28,959 nt of DNA. Origin: JBCAWW01 sp039024315 (GTDB lineage: Bacteria; Bacteroidota; Bacteroidia; J057). The notes under the pieces are model-generated. The model was not told the origin of the DNA. It saw only the letters and a program-made list of their open reading frames with translations, and made no database searches. The stretch covers positions 1-28,959 of the forward strand of contig JBCCQN010000100.1 of assembly GCA_039024315.1 (NCBI GenBank). The letters run 5' to 3'. How positions within the stretch are numbered: the stretch's first letter is position 1; each line of letters starts with the position of its first letter. The position numbers and the translations under genes are program-made. Shown piece after piece: positions 1 to 6,667 of this stretch.

Positions 1-1
1 C

Positions 2-619
2 ATGGAGAAGGCGCTAATTAGCTCTGCAGAAGACAGAGCCCTCATCAAAGGATTCATGGCTGGAAACGAGCAATGCTTTGCAGAATTGCTTGACCGCTAT
101 AAGTCTAAAATTTTCACTACCATTTATTTGATCGTCAAGGATAGAGAGATCGCTGAAGACCTCTTCCAAGATGTTATGATCAAAATCGTTCGTATGATCC
201 GTTCTGGAAAGTACAATGAGGAAGGCAAGTTTTTGCCATGGGTAGTGCGTATTGCCCGCAACCTCGCGATTGACCATTTTCGTAAGGTGCAAAGAAATCC
301 CATCCAAAGGGAAAGCGAAGATTATGACATCTTCAACTCGGTCCAACGTGCTGAAGGCTCTGCCGAAGATCGGATAATAAGAGAGGAGAATGCACGTTAT
401 ATTAGAAACCTTATTCAGCAACTGCCGGATAAGCAACGCGAAGTACTCATTATGCGTAGTTATGCAGAGTTGAGCTTCAAAGAAATTGCTTCAATTACCG
501 ATGTGAGCATCAATACTGCTCTAGGTAGAATGCGATATGCGTTGCTTAATCTCAAGAAGCTGGCCGAGGGACAGCAAGGAACACCGAGCGATTATGAAAA
601 AACCTCAGTTCACAGATGA
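2..619 (+). CDS. ECF-type RNA polymerase sigma-70 factor
   Basis: This 205-residue protein has the layout of an extracytoplasmic-function sigma factor, which directs RNA polymerase to a specific promoter set. Region 2 lies at about residues 25-95 (FAELLDRYKSKIF, EIAEDLFQDVMIKI, and FLPWVVRIARNLAIDHFRK, the latter typical of -10 recognition). Region 4 lies at about residues 138-188 (QLPDKQREVLIMRSYAELSFKEIA, with a helix-turn-helix ending in ALGRMRYALLNLKK). Region 3 is absent, as expected for this class. The ATG at base 2 gives a natural N-terminus, but the window edge leaves the upstream side unseen, so a longer start cannot be excluded. Its last 26 bases overlap the next gene, which encodes a single-span membrane protein and is its likely regulator. 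No TonB receptor gene lies nearby, so a FecI role is not supported. The fold assignment is firm; the regulon is unknown. Confidence 0.93.
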   Translation: MEKALISSAEDRALIKGFMAGNEQCFAELLDRYKSKIFTTIYLIVKDREIAEDLFQDVMIKIVRMIRSGKYNEEGKFLPWVVRIARNLAIDHFRKVQRNPIQRESEDYDIFNSVQRAEGSAEDRIIREENARYIRNLIQQLPDKQREVLIMRSYAELSFKEIASITDVSINTALGRMRYALLNLKKLAEGQQGTPSDYEKTSVHR

Positions 620-1115
620 TGACATCATCCGTTTCCTGTATGACGAGTTAAATCCGGAAAAGAGCGAAGCCTTTTTGGCAGCACTTTATACGGACGAATC
701 TCTCTGGAAACGCTTTGAAGCTTTGCAGGAGACCGCTGAATCTGTAGCGGGCCTCCAGTATGAGCCGTCTGAGCAATCAATAGATAATATAAAGGCATTT
801 GTGCGGGATACGGCGGATGAAGTCGTAGCCGTACAAACTGAGCCTGTTGCCCCTAGTATGTGGCAACGCATCCCCAAAGACCTCCCCCTCAAAGCACTAG
901 CAACGGTCGCTATGGTATTATTCCTAGGTGTGGCAGTTACTGGTTCGTTTTACACATTTGATCAAGGTAGAAAGCCAATCACTTCCAGTGAACGCCCAGA
1001 ATTAATCCAGCAGGTGGTTGATACTGAGCCTTTGTTTCAATGGGATGATTCGGAAATCGATCGCGAATTAGATGAGATTCGCAAACGTGTACAAGAGATA
1101 GAAACGACTCTTTAG
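594..1115 (+). CDS. Single-span membrane protein, likely anti-sigma factor
   Basis: The 173-residue product starts at ATG 594, inside the end of the sigma factor gene; a start further upstream is possible but would overlap it more deeply. The N-terminal ~100 residues are acidic and helical (FTDDDIIRFLYDELNPEKSE), followed by one hydrophobic segment at about residues 100-122 (ALATVAMVLFLGVAVTGSFY) and a charged tail ending in a short coiled-coil-like stretch. This is the common plan of anti-sigma factors: a cytosolic sigma-binding domain, one membrane span and an outer tail. The HxxxCxxC zinc motif of ZAS anti-sigma factors is absent. The 26-base overlap suggests translational coupling with the sigma factor. 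The role is inferred from topology and position; I recognise no specific family. A strong terminator follows. Confidence 0.8.
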   Translation: MKKPQFTDDDIIRFLYDELNPEKSEAFLAALYTDESLWKRFEALQETAESVAGLQYEPSEQSIDNIKAFVRDTADEVVAVQTEPVAPSMWQRIPKDLPLKALATVAMVLFLGVAVTGSFYTFDQGRKPITSSERPELIQQVVDTEPLFQWDDSEIDRELDEIRKRVQEIETTL

Positions 1116-1138
1116 GAGTCTACAACAAATAACCACAG

Positions 1139-1173
1139 ATGCTAGCAGGCTTTGGCTTGCTAGCATTTTTTTT
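1139..1173 (+). terminator. Rho-independent terminator of the sigma/anti-sigma operon
   Basis: A 9-base perfect inverted repeat (ATGCTAGCA / TGCTAGCAT) is extended by three more pairs, one of them G-T, to a 12-pair stem with a 4-base loop, and runs directly into eight T. It begins 23 bases after the stop of the anti-sigma-like gene and separates it from the convergent gene on the other strand. Confidence 0.92.
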
Positions 1174-1190
1174 GTTCTGCTTCGCAGAAC
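1174..1190. repeat. Short hairpin repeat, GTTCTGC-TTC-GCAGAAC
   Basis: A perfect 7-base inverted repeat with a 3-base loop lies directly after the T-run of the preceding terminator. The arm sequence is shared with hairpins at 1319-1344, 1459-1474 and, with a base-pair change, 23033-23055, so it belongs to a small intergenic hairpin family. Confidence 0.7.
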
Positions 1191-1318
1191 GAGGGAATTC
1201 CGAATGTAGAATACCGAACGCCCAATGTTGAAGGAAAAGGGAGTTTATTATTATCGACTAAGCTTAGCAACACAAATAGGCAGTCACATTTAGCTTGCCG
1301 AAACGCCTAAAGGGGTAA

Positions 1319-1344
1319 GCGTTCTGCGTAGCAGGCAGAGAACG
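1319..1344. repeat. Hairpin repeat copy, GCGTTCTGCGTAGCAG core
   Basis: The 16-base core GCGTTCTGCGTAGCAG forms a CTGC-GTA-GCAG stem-loop. An outer complementary arm, GCAGAGAACG, allows an alternative longer pairing with CGTTCTGC. The same core recurs exactly at 1459-1474 and in variant form at 23033. No coding function is visible. Confidence 0.7.
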
Positions 1345-1458
1345 AAAGATACCGGATATGTTCGTGCCTCATATTCCAGCATGACGGGAGGGCTAAAAGT
1401 CATCCCAGCCTAATGAATGAGCCTAAGCGAATTCATAGAGCAGGGATCTTGGGGATGA

Positions 1459-1474
1459 GCGTTCTGCGTAGCAG
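1459..1474. repeat. Hairpin repeat copy, GCGTTCTGCGTAGCAG core
   Basis: This is an exact 16-base copy of the core seen at 1319-1334, 140 bases away in the same gene-free gap. Its right flank differs (GAAACC), so only the core and the purine-rich left flank (GGGGATGA here, GGGGTAA there) are shared. Confidence 0.7.
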
Positions 1475-1522
1475 GAAACCATATCTAAATCGAACACAGA
1501 GGCACTGAGACACAGAGCTATT

Positions 1523-2785
1523 TTATGATTTGGCTTGAGCTATTGTTTTTTCGAAATAGGTGAAGAAAAGCGTTAGACCGAAGGCTAATGCCATGTAGGC
1601 CAAAACGAGGATTAATCCTCCGGGAATAGCAGTCTCTAAACCGAACCAACTATTGCTTTGAATGACTAAGCCCAGGCCGAGCAACAATTTGCAGCCTTCT
1701 GCTAGTACTGCGATGGGATGACGATCCATCATGCTGGTGTAGGCAAAAATGCTCAGGCCAATAAAGGCAGCATATAAGATAATTTCGGTGGCGTTGAGAT
1801 CACCAATGCTAACCAGAAGGTGGTAGAGAAATAGGTTATTGACCACCAGCTGTATCCATGACCAGGCCTCTAGAGAACGACTGGCTGGGCTGGTGTACTT
1901 AATTTGATCAGAAGCCTTTTCCCAATATTGTACAGGATACTTATCTTTTACATCCGCTGGACGCCAACCTGTAGGCATGAACCAGATGCGGATTTTGTCC
2001 CACCAATTTTTGGTACGAAACGCATCCTTCGCAATGCCCCAAACATGCATAAAGTTGATCAGGAAGGGATTCCAGGTATTGACGGGCTTCTTGGTCCCAT
2101 AAACGGCTGGCACGTCCTCTAATTCTTCCTGAAAGGTCCCAAACCACTTATCCCAGACGATAAAAATAGCCGCGTAATTTTTGTCGAGGTATTCTTTATT
2201 GATCGCATGATGCACTCTATGATGAGAAGGGGTAACCAAAATATGCTCAAGAAAACCCATGCGCTTGATGAGGCGCGTATGATACCAAAACTGGGCAAAA
2301 AGATGCAAAGGAGCCACAATGGCGAGGACTTTAGTAGGAATACCAAGTAGCGCCATCGGAATATTGAGAAAAAAGTATATGCCAATGAAGGCCGCAATCG
2401 TTTGGCGCAGGGCGCACGCTAGGTTGAATTCTTCGCTACTATGGTGGACGATGTGTCGATTCCAGAAAAGATTGATCTCGTGATTGAAGCGATGAGACCA
2501 ATAGGCAGCAAAATCAACTCCGATAAAGCAAATGATATAGACCCAAATGGTTGATTCGATCTGCATGAGGGCCATATGCTCGACCATCCAGCCGTAACTT
2601 ATGATCACCACGGAGAGGCCTAAGATGCTCTTTAAGGTATTGGTCATGCCTGAGCTAAGACTAGAGATGGTATCTAAGCCCACATTGATTTTCATCCCCA
2701 TAAGGCGCGCTGTTACCGACTCAATCAAAATCAGCAACACAAAACCAGGGATCGCATAGCTTAAGAAAGTAGCGTAAGTTTCCAT
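1523..2785 (-). CDS. Sterol desaturase / fatty acid hydroxylase family membrane protein, AGMO-like
   Basis: The 420-residue integral membrane protein carries the histidine clusters of the di-iron fatty acid hydroxylase superfamily: HRFNH, HIVHH and SHHRVHH, all in the first half, between hydrophobic segments. These histidines bind two irons that activate oxygen to hydroxylate or desaturate a lipid. After the catalytic domain a linker leads to three or four further hydrophobic segments (about residues 305-415). A sterol-desaturase domain with extra C-terminal membrane spans, at this length, recalls alkylglycerol monooxygenase (TMEM195), which cleaves ether lipids; that subfamily is inference and the substrate is unknown. 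The start at 2785 is chosen over an in-frame ATG at 2821 because an exact promoter -7 element lies between them at 2809-2816. The gene appears to be transcribed alone. Confidence 0.88.
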   Translation of the reverse strand: METYATFLSYAIPGFVLLILIESVTARLMGMKINVGLDTISSLSSGMTNTLKSILGLSVVIISYGWMVEHMALMQIESTIWVYIICFIGVDFAAYWSHRFNHEINLFWNRHIVHHSSEEFNLACALRQTIAAFIGIYFFLNIPMALLGIPTKVLAIVAPLHLFAQFWYHTRLIKRMGFLEHILVTPSHHRVHHAINKEYLDKNYAAIFIVWDKWFGTFQEELEDVPAVYGTKKPVNTWNPFLINFMHVWGIAKDAFRTKNWWDKIRIWFMPTGWRPADVKDKYPVQYWEKASDQIKYTSPASRSLEAWSWIQLVVNNLFLYHLLVSIGDLNATEIILYAAFIGLSIFAYTSMMDRHPIAVLAEGCKLLLGLGLVIQSNSWFGLETAIPGGLILVLAYMALAFGLTLFFTYFEKTIAQAKS

Positions 2786-2808
2786 AATAGTAGTCCAATT
2801 GCAGGCTA

Positions 2809-2840
2809 CAAAAATACGCAATGCCTTTAACTAGGTCAAA
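2809..2840 (-). promoter_or_regulatory. Bacteroidota-type promoter of the sterol desaturase-like gene
   Basis: On the minus strand TTTG (2840-2837), a 20-base spacer and TATTTTTG (2816-2809) match the Bacteroidota consensus TTTG-N19-21-TANNTTTG exactly. Transcription would begin near 2803, about 18 bases before ATG 2785, which decides the start codon. Confidence 0.75.
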
Positions 2841-2850
2841 TGGCCTAATC

Positions 2851-3183
2851 TTAGTGTACCTCCTCCCAAACTTGCTGGGGATTTTTGAGCAGCATAAAGG
2901 TATTTTCTACTGCTTTCATAGGCAGGCGGCCATAAAGGTGAGGAAACTCCTCTCCATCTCTAGCAGGTTCCCATTTTAAGATCTGCTTGACCTTAGAAGG
3001 CAGGATTTCTAATACCACTAGCTCCTGAAAATCAACGAAATGTACCGTTGCAGTAGGGATCAACTGCTCACGTGTCGAGCAATGAATAAAACCTTCAGAC
3101 TCTAAAGAAGGGGTGGCATAGGTATTTTGATCAGATTCCAATACTTTTTCCCAAGTATCAGCGTCGACGAGATGGTAAATCAT
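2851..3183 (-). CDS. DUF952 family protein
   Basis: The 110-residue soluble protein matches the DUF952 family, small single-domain proteins of unproven function. The recognisable landmarks are the N-terminal IYHLVDADTWE, the central GFIHCST motif at about residues 31-37, and FPHLYGRLP near residue 80. The length is normal for the family. It may be co-transcribed with the nucleotidyltransferase gene 90 bases upstream, although that gap carries an 8-base tandem repeat. The family similarity gives no reaction, so none is assigned. Confidence 0.88.
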   Translation of the reverse strand: MIYHLVDADTWEKVLESDQNTYATPSLESEGFIHCSTREQLIPTATVHFVDFQELVVLEILPSKVKQILKWEPARDGEEFPHLYGRLPMKAVENTFMLLKNPQQVWEEVH

Positions 3184-3218
3184 TTGGATAGATTGAAGGA
3201 GAGTTTTTGAAGATCGAT

Positions 3219-3241
3219 TTGTTGAATTGTTGAATTGTTGA
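3219..3241. repeat. Short tandem repeat, TTGTTGAA x ~3
   Basis: The 8-base unit TTGTTGAA occurs almost three times head to tail in the 90-base gap between the DUF952 and nucleotidyltransferase genes. It is AT-rich and non-coding, and no function can be assigned from the sequence. Confidence 0.7.
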
Positions 3242-3273
3242 TTTCAAATTTCGTTAAATTACGTCGTCAACTA

Positions 3274-4269
3274 TTAATCTGAAAAGTCGATTTCGGTATT
3301 GTCTCCGATATTGATCGAATTGGCTTTCCCGCGTAGCAGGGTATCATTGCCAATGACCGATTTATTGAGGGTGATAGATTCTAAGCGGGCGTAAGCACCT
3401 AAGATAGAATCAGATACAATCGAGTTGTTGAGATGTGTATTTTCGGCGATGGCGACATAAGGGCCGACGATAGAGTTCTCGATTACGCAGCCTTCGGAGA
3501 TCCAAACGGGAGGAATGATCACTGCATTGGGAAAATCATGGGTTGGTAGATTGGTTTCTCTTTCTAGCAAGATGCGGTTGGCTTGCAAGAGGGTTTCACT
3601 GCGGCCGCAATCAAACCAATCGTTCACTGCTAAGGTGCGCAACTTGATACCTCTCTCAACCATGGATTGTAGGGCCTCCGTCAAAGGATATTCATCCTCT
3701 TCTCGAATCCCTTGGGTAACCCGCTTGTCAAGAATTTCTAAGAGCGTGGGGATCTGGTTGATTTTGTACATCCCAACCAAGGCTAAATTACTGGTGGGGA
3801 TATTGGGTTTTTCAGTCAGCTTGCGGACGAAGCCCTCTTTATCGAGAACCGCCACGCCAAATTCACCCGGACGATCTACTTCCTGGACTGCTAGCACAGC
3901 ACCCTCCATCGCTAAGACCTTTTCGGTATCATTACCAAAGATGGTATCACCAAGTACAACGAGTATTTCCTCTTCTTTTTCGATTCGCTCAGTGCACATC
4001 CAAAGCGCGTGGCCAAGGCCTTTACGTGGCTCCTGCACGACAAATTCCATCTCAATCTTATCGGCATAATGCGTTTCTACATATTCCTGCACCTTTTCGC
4101 GCAGGTAGCCAATGATAAAGATTTGCTTGCGGACGCCCGCTTTGAGAAGATTGTCTATGATATGGCCCAATATCGGTTTGCCGGCCACTGGGATCAATGG
4201 CTTGGGCTGTGTATGCGTATGGGGTCGTAATTTTGTACCGACTCCTGCTACTGGAATAACCGCTTTCAT
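3274..4269 (-). CDS. Sugar-1-phosphate nucleotidyltransferase
   Basis: The 331-residue cytosolic enzyme belongs to the NTP-transferase family that makes NDP-sugars from a sugar-1-phosphate and an NTP. The N-terminus carries the nucleotide-binding signature MKAVIPVAGVGTKLRPHT...KPLIPVAGKP; Lys replaces the more usual Arg in G-T-R-L-R-P. A metal/base-binding region (EEILVVLGDTIF) lies near residue 103, and DWFDCGRSETLLQAN near residue 217. From about residue 245 hexapeptide-like turns (VIENSIVGPYVAIAEN, SIVSDSILGAYARLE) form a left-handed beta-helix tail. The sequence does not separate glucose/thymidylyl, mannose/guanylyl or uridylyl activity. No polysaccharide cluster surrounds it, so a general role in sugar activation is the safest reading. 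Confidence 0.88.
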   Translation of the reverse strand: MKAVIPVAGVGTKLRPHTHTQPKPLIPVAGKPILGHIIDNLLKAGVRKQIFIIGYLREKVQEYVETHYADKIEMEFVVQEPRKGLGHALWMCTERIEKEEEILVVLGDTIFGNDTEKVLAMEGAVLAVQEVDRPGEFGVAVLDKEGFVRKLTEKPNIPTSNLALVGMYKINQIPTLLEILDKRVTQGIREEDEYPLTEALQSMVERGIKLRTLAVNDWFDCGRSETLLQANRILLERETNLPTHDFPNAVIIPPVWISEGCVIENSIVGPYVAIAENTHLNNSIVSDSILGAYARLESITLNKSVIGNDTLLRGKANSINIGDNTEIDFSD

Positions 4270-4312
4270 GGGCTAGGAACTTTACTTTGGAAGATACAAT
4301 AAATGTCAGGAT

Positions 4313-4855
4313 CTAGTCCTGCTTACGCCAGTTTTTACGCCATAAAGTATAGCGATGAACCTCTGTGGGATAGGCATCGTGCTGAGTCAAGCCCTCGTCA
4401 CTCATACCAAGCTGTTCCACGGTTCTTTGAGCCGCAGCATTTTCTTTAGGGAAGAAGCAGGTCAAGCGAGAGACCTGTAGTTTATCAAAAGCGTAGTCAA
4501 ATAAGATATCCGCAAGCTCCTTGGCGTAGCCTTTACGACGAAAGTCAGGCAGGAGCACATAATACACTTCCGCGCCTTGCTCTTCGGCCATATTGACCAA
4601 GCCGCAAAAACCAGCATAAGCTCCGCTTTCTTTTTCCTCGATCGCGAGACCAAAGACCGGTCTTTCGGTATCGTAGGTAGCAAGAATTTCTTCGAAAAAC
4701 GCCAGTGAACCTTCTCGAGTGCGCTCTTCAGAGGAAAAGGTAATGTAGCGCGTAGCTTCAGGGTTAGACAAAAAGGTGAAAAACCCATCAAAATCTTCAA
4801 GACGATGAGGGCGGATATTAAGTCTGGGGGATTGCAGTAATTGAGGCAGACGCAT
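4313..4855 (-). CDS. GNAT family N-acetyltransferase (RimJ/RimL-like)
   Basis: The 180-residue protein matches acetyltransferases of the RimJ/RimL type, which transfer acetyl from acetyl-CoA to an amine. It opens with SPRLNIRPHRLEDFDGFF, a typical first strand and helix. It carries the acetyl-CoA pyrophosphate loop RRKGYAKEL at about residues 117-125 and the closing ENAAAQRTVEQLGM helix near residue 145. The start at 4855 is preferred to an in-frame ATG at 4924 because family alignment begins there and a TATATTTG -7 element (4890-4883) lies between the two. The nucleotidyltransferase gene follows after 43 bases, so they may share a transcript. The substrate is unknown. Confidence 0.87.
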   Translation of the reverse strand: MRLPQLLQSPRLNIRPHRLEDFDGFFTFLSNPEATRYITFSSEERTREGSLAFFEEILATYDTERPVFGLAIEEKESGAYAGFCGLVNMAEEQGAEVYYVLLPDFRRKGYAKELADILFDYAFDKLQVSRLTCFFPKENAAAQRTVEQLGMSDEGLTQHDAYPTEVHRYTLWRKNWRKQD

Positions 4856-4882
4856 ATAGATGCTTAGGACAAATTTTGCCCG

Positions 4883-4890
4883 CAAATATA
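4883..4890 (-). promoter_or_regulatory. -7 promoter element for the GNAT gene
   Basis: TATATTTG on the minus strand matches TANNTTTG exactly and sits 27 bases before the chosen start codon. No good TTTG -33 element is seen at 19-21 bases, so only the -7 half is supported. Confidence 0.45.
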
Positions 4891-5045
4891 CGATTCTTTG
4901 AGGAGAACTTGCTCTTGAAAGCATAAAATGAGGCCATGAAGACCAAATATTAAGCGATAAGCAGACTCATAGACTTACTCTATCATTTATCGATTTAGTG
5001 AGCCTTGCAACATACCATAAGTAGTAAACAAAATTTGGAAACTGT

Positions 5046-5795
5046 CTAAGATGACACATGACTCAAGGCCCAGTCATATAGGCGTTCGGCATTGTGGTGA
5101 GGCACGGGAGAGTTCCACGCAAATTCAGGATGCCACTGCACCCCAAAAATTTTGCCTGGCGCTACTTCTGTGCTCCCCAATACTTCTATCATCTGGTCTT
5201 CACTCGCATGAGCCCAAACCTCTAAATTAGGAGCCACAACATCAATCGCTTGGTGATGGACACTGTTTACATTCCAATGGGTTTCTGCGGAGAAGTATTC
5301 AGCAAAAGGAGCGTTCGGCACAGCCGTAAGAGCATGATAGAGCTGATCATAGGCTATGGCATCTCTATGAAGAATGCTCTCAGGCCGTTGAGTAGCGATA
5401 TCTTGTAGCAAGGTACCGCCATAGTAAACATTGAGCAGTTGGAAGCCCCGACAAATGGCAAAAATGGGTTTATCACTTTTGTAGGCATAATCGATTAATT
5501 CGAGTTCATATTCGTCTCGAAAAGGATCTCCTGGCCAACGCCCGTCTTCGATTGCCTTGGCACCATACGATTGGGGAGCGATATCATTTCCGCCTTGCAT
5601 GACTAGTAGATCGACTTGATCAAGCATAGCTTGCCATTCGGCTTTGGGAAGATGAGGGATCAATATGACTTGAATGCTCGGACGGCTAAGATAGCGTGCC
5701 ATATCTTGTTCGATATAGGCCAAGGATTTAGCGCCAAAAACCTTACGAGATAGATCAGGGTAGAAAAAACAGGGGGATACGCCCACTCGAATCAT
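5046..5795 (-). CDS. Class I glutamine amidotransferase-like hydrolase (peptidase C26)
   Basis: The 249-residue protein is a peptidase C26 / gamma-glutamyl-gamma-aminobutyrate hydrolase-type enzyme (PuuD-like), expected to hydrolyse gamma-glutamyl bonds in the cytosol. The oxyanion-region motif VMQGGNDIAP is at about residues 65-74. The nucleophile is Cys115 in FAICRGFQLLN, and His222 and Glu224 in FGVQWHPEFAW complete the triad. All catalytic residues are intact and the length is normal. The gene stands alone behind its own promoter-like element at 5852-5884. No putrescine-degradation genes are adjacent, so the true substrate is open. Confidence 0.88.
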   Translation of the reverse strand: MIRVGVSPCFFYPDLSRKVFGAKSLAYIEQDMARYLSRPSIQVILIPHLPKAEWQAMLDQVDLLVMQGGNDIAPQSYGAKAIEDGRWPGDPFRDEYELELIDYAYKSDKPIFAICRGFQLLNVYYGGTLLQDIATQRPESILHRDAIAYDQLYHALTAVPNAPFAEYFSAETHWNVNSVHHQAIDVVAPNLEVWAHASEDQMIEVLGSTEVAPGKIFGVQWHPEFAWNSPVPHHNAERLYDWALSHVSS

Positions 5796-5851
5796 AATCG
5801 ATTATTTAGGAGAAATTAAGGCTTTTTACCGCTTGCTTCCAACCCTAGGTA

Positions 5852-5884
5852 AAAATTTACATCCTTATATTGTAGAACAACAAA
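5852..5884 (-). promoter_or_regulatory. Bacteroidota-type promoter of the C26 hydrolase gene
   Basis: On the minus strand TTTG (5884-5881), a 21-base spacer and TAAATTTT (5859-5852) match the consensus with one mismatch in the -7 element. The leader to ATG 5795 would be about 50 bases. The element lies in the divergent gap shared with the DUF4870 gene. Confidence 0.55.
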
Positions 5885-5916
5885 AACTGTAGTTCACGCA
5901 AACCCTTAAACGAAAA

Positions 5917-6288
5917 ATGGAAGATTTATCAAACTCCTCAATTAAACCACTTAGTGAAGATGAAAGTACTTGGGGCATGCTTGTGCACCTTAGTAGCCTC
6001 TCAGGATTCTTTTTAGGATTTGGCTGGATAGTGGCCCCTCTGATCATTTATTTGGTCAAAAAAGAAGAGATGCCTTACGTAGAGCAAGAAGGTAAGAAAG
6101 CCCTCAATTTCCAGCTCACGATGCTTATTTTGAGTATTATTTCTGGTGTCCTCACGGTAATTTTGGTCGGTATTATTGGTCTTTTTGCCGTAGCTGTGAT
6201 GCAGCTTATCTTCCCGATCATCGCTGGTTTGAAAGCGCGCGATGGTGTAGATTATCGCTACCCATTTAGCTTTGAGTTTATCAAATAG
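5917..6288 (+). CDS. DUF4870 family small membrane protein
   Basis: The 123-residue protein matches the DUF4870 family (Tic20-like small membrane proteins). After a polar N-terminus, WGMLVHLSSLSGFF and the following GFGWIVAPLIIYLVKK form the first spans. The family motif EQEGKKALNFQLTM lies at about residues 58-70, followed by one long hydrophobic stretch (SIISGVLTVILVGIIGLFAV and beyond) and a tail with YRYPFSFEFIK, typical of the family end. It would sit in the inner membrane with about four helices. No function is established. It is divergent from the C26 gene and has its own terminator 56 bases downstream. Confidence 0.9.
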   Translation: MEDLSNSSIKPLSEDESTWGMLVHLSSLSGFFLGFGWIVAPLIIYLVKKEEMPYVEQEGKKALNFQLTMLILSIISGVLTVILVGIIGLFAVAVMQLIFPIIAGLKARDGVDYRYPFSFEFIK

Positions 6289-6343
6289 AACTGGGATAAT
6301 TATTGGATCGTACAGATCAATCGAAATAATTTGTACCTTTGTC

Positions 6344-6376
6344 GCCCCATTCGATATCGAATGGGGCATGTTTTTT
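6344..6376 (+). terminator. Rho-independent terminator after the DUF4870 gene
   Basis: A perfect 24-base palindrome (GCCCCATTCGAT and its complement, 6344-6367) is followed, after ATG, by six T. It ends the DUF4870 transcript and isolates it from the DnaA-box region just downstream. Confidence 0.85.
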
Positions 6377-6388
6377 GCGCATAGATTC

Positions 6389-6427
6389 TGTGGATAACTC
6401 ATTCTCAGGGAGTTAAGTTGTGGATAA
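6389..6427. other. Two perfect DnaA boxes, 30 bases apart
   Basis: TGTGGATAA occurs at 6389-6397 and again at 6419-6427. Its complement, TTATCCACA, is the canonical DnaA box. Both copies have the same orientation and a 30-base period, near three helical turns. The gap is non-coding and AT-rich to the right. The pair could be a DnaA-controlled promoter element, a DnaA titration site or part of a replication origin; the sequence alone does not decide. Confidence 0.6.
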
Positions 6428-6481
6428 GCTTTTAAAAAAAGGTAAAACCTTATCAAACTTACCCTCGTAAGAATAGATTGT

Positions 6482-6652
6482 TTCTTTGACGTATTTGTAC
6501 AAAAGTCTGTTATTCAGGCAATTGGCGAGTTTTAAAAAGCTTTTGACGACAAAGTTTTTTAAAACCCTACAAGCTGCCCTGATATGACTACAGATTTAGT
6601 ACTTTCGGGGCATTGAGGGTAACCACCCCATCGTTCTTTTGACGTATTAGTA
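6482..6652. repeat. Direct repeats with TTTGACG core upstream of the M23 gene
   Basis: The segments at 6482-6499 and 6634-6652 share about 17 of 19 positions (TTCTTTGACGTATTTGTA versus TTCTTTTGACGTATTAGTA). A third TTTGACG lies at 6542-6548. They may be regulator sites or tandem -33-like elements; no matching TANNTTTG follows at the right spacing, so a promoter reading is weak. Confidence 0.5.
6530..6564. other. AT-rich 14-base dyad
   Basis: TTTTAAAAAGCTTT and AAAGTTTTTTAAAA pair over 14 positions (one G-T) around a 7-base loop. It lies about 105 bases right of the DnaA boxes, has no gene ending nearby on either strand, and is unlike the GC-stemmed terminators elsewhere in this window. It could be an easily melted element or an RNA hairpin. 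Confidence 0.45.
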
Positions 6653-6667
6653 TGCAAAAAAGAGATT

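Larger units (their letters stand above)
1191..1522. other. Gene-free repeat mosaic between convergent genes
   Basis: No plausible gene is seen here. Besides the two hairpin cores, the stretch holds a degenerate GAAT-nn-CGAA series (about 1196-1225), a segment where ATGACGGGA is followed by GTCATCCCAG (about 1380-1410), and a CACAGAGGCACTGAGACACAGAG-like CACAGAG repeat at 1495-1517. The region lies between convergent transcription units, a common place for non-coding repeats to collect. Confidence 0.6.

Noticed and set aside
2..1115. FecI/FecR-type iron-uptake sigma system
   Set aside because: No FecR outer domain motif and no TonB-dependent receptor gene follows; the pair ends at a strong terminator.
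3219..3241. CRISPR-like array
   Set aside because: The 8-base units are directly tandem with no spacers; this is a simple repeat.
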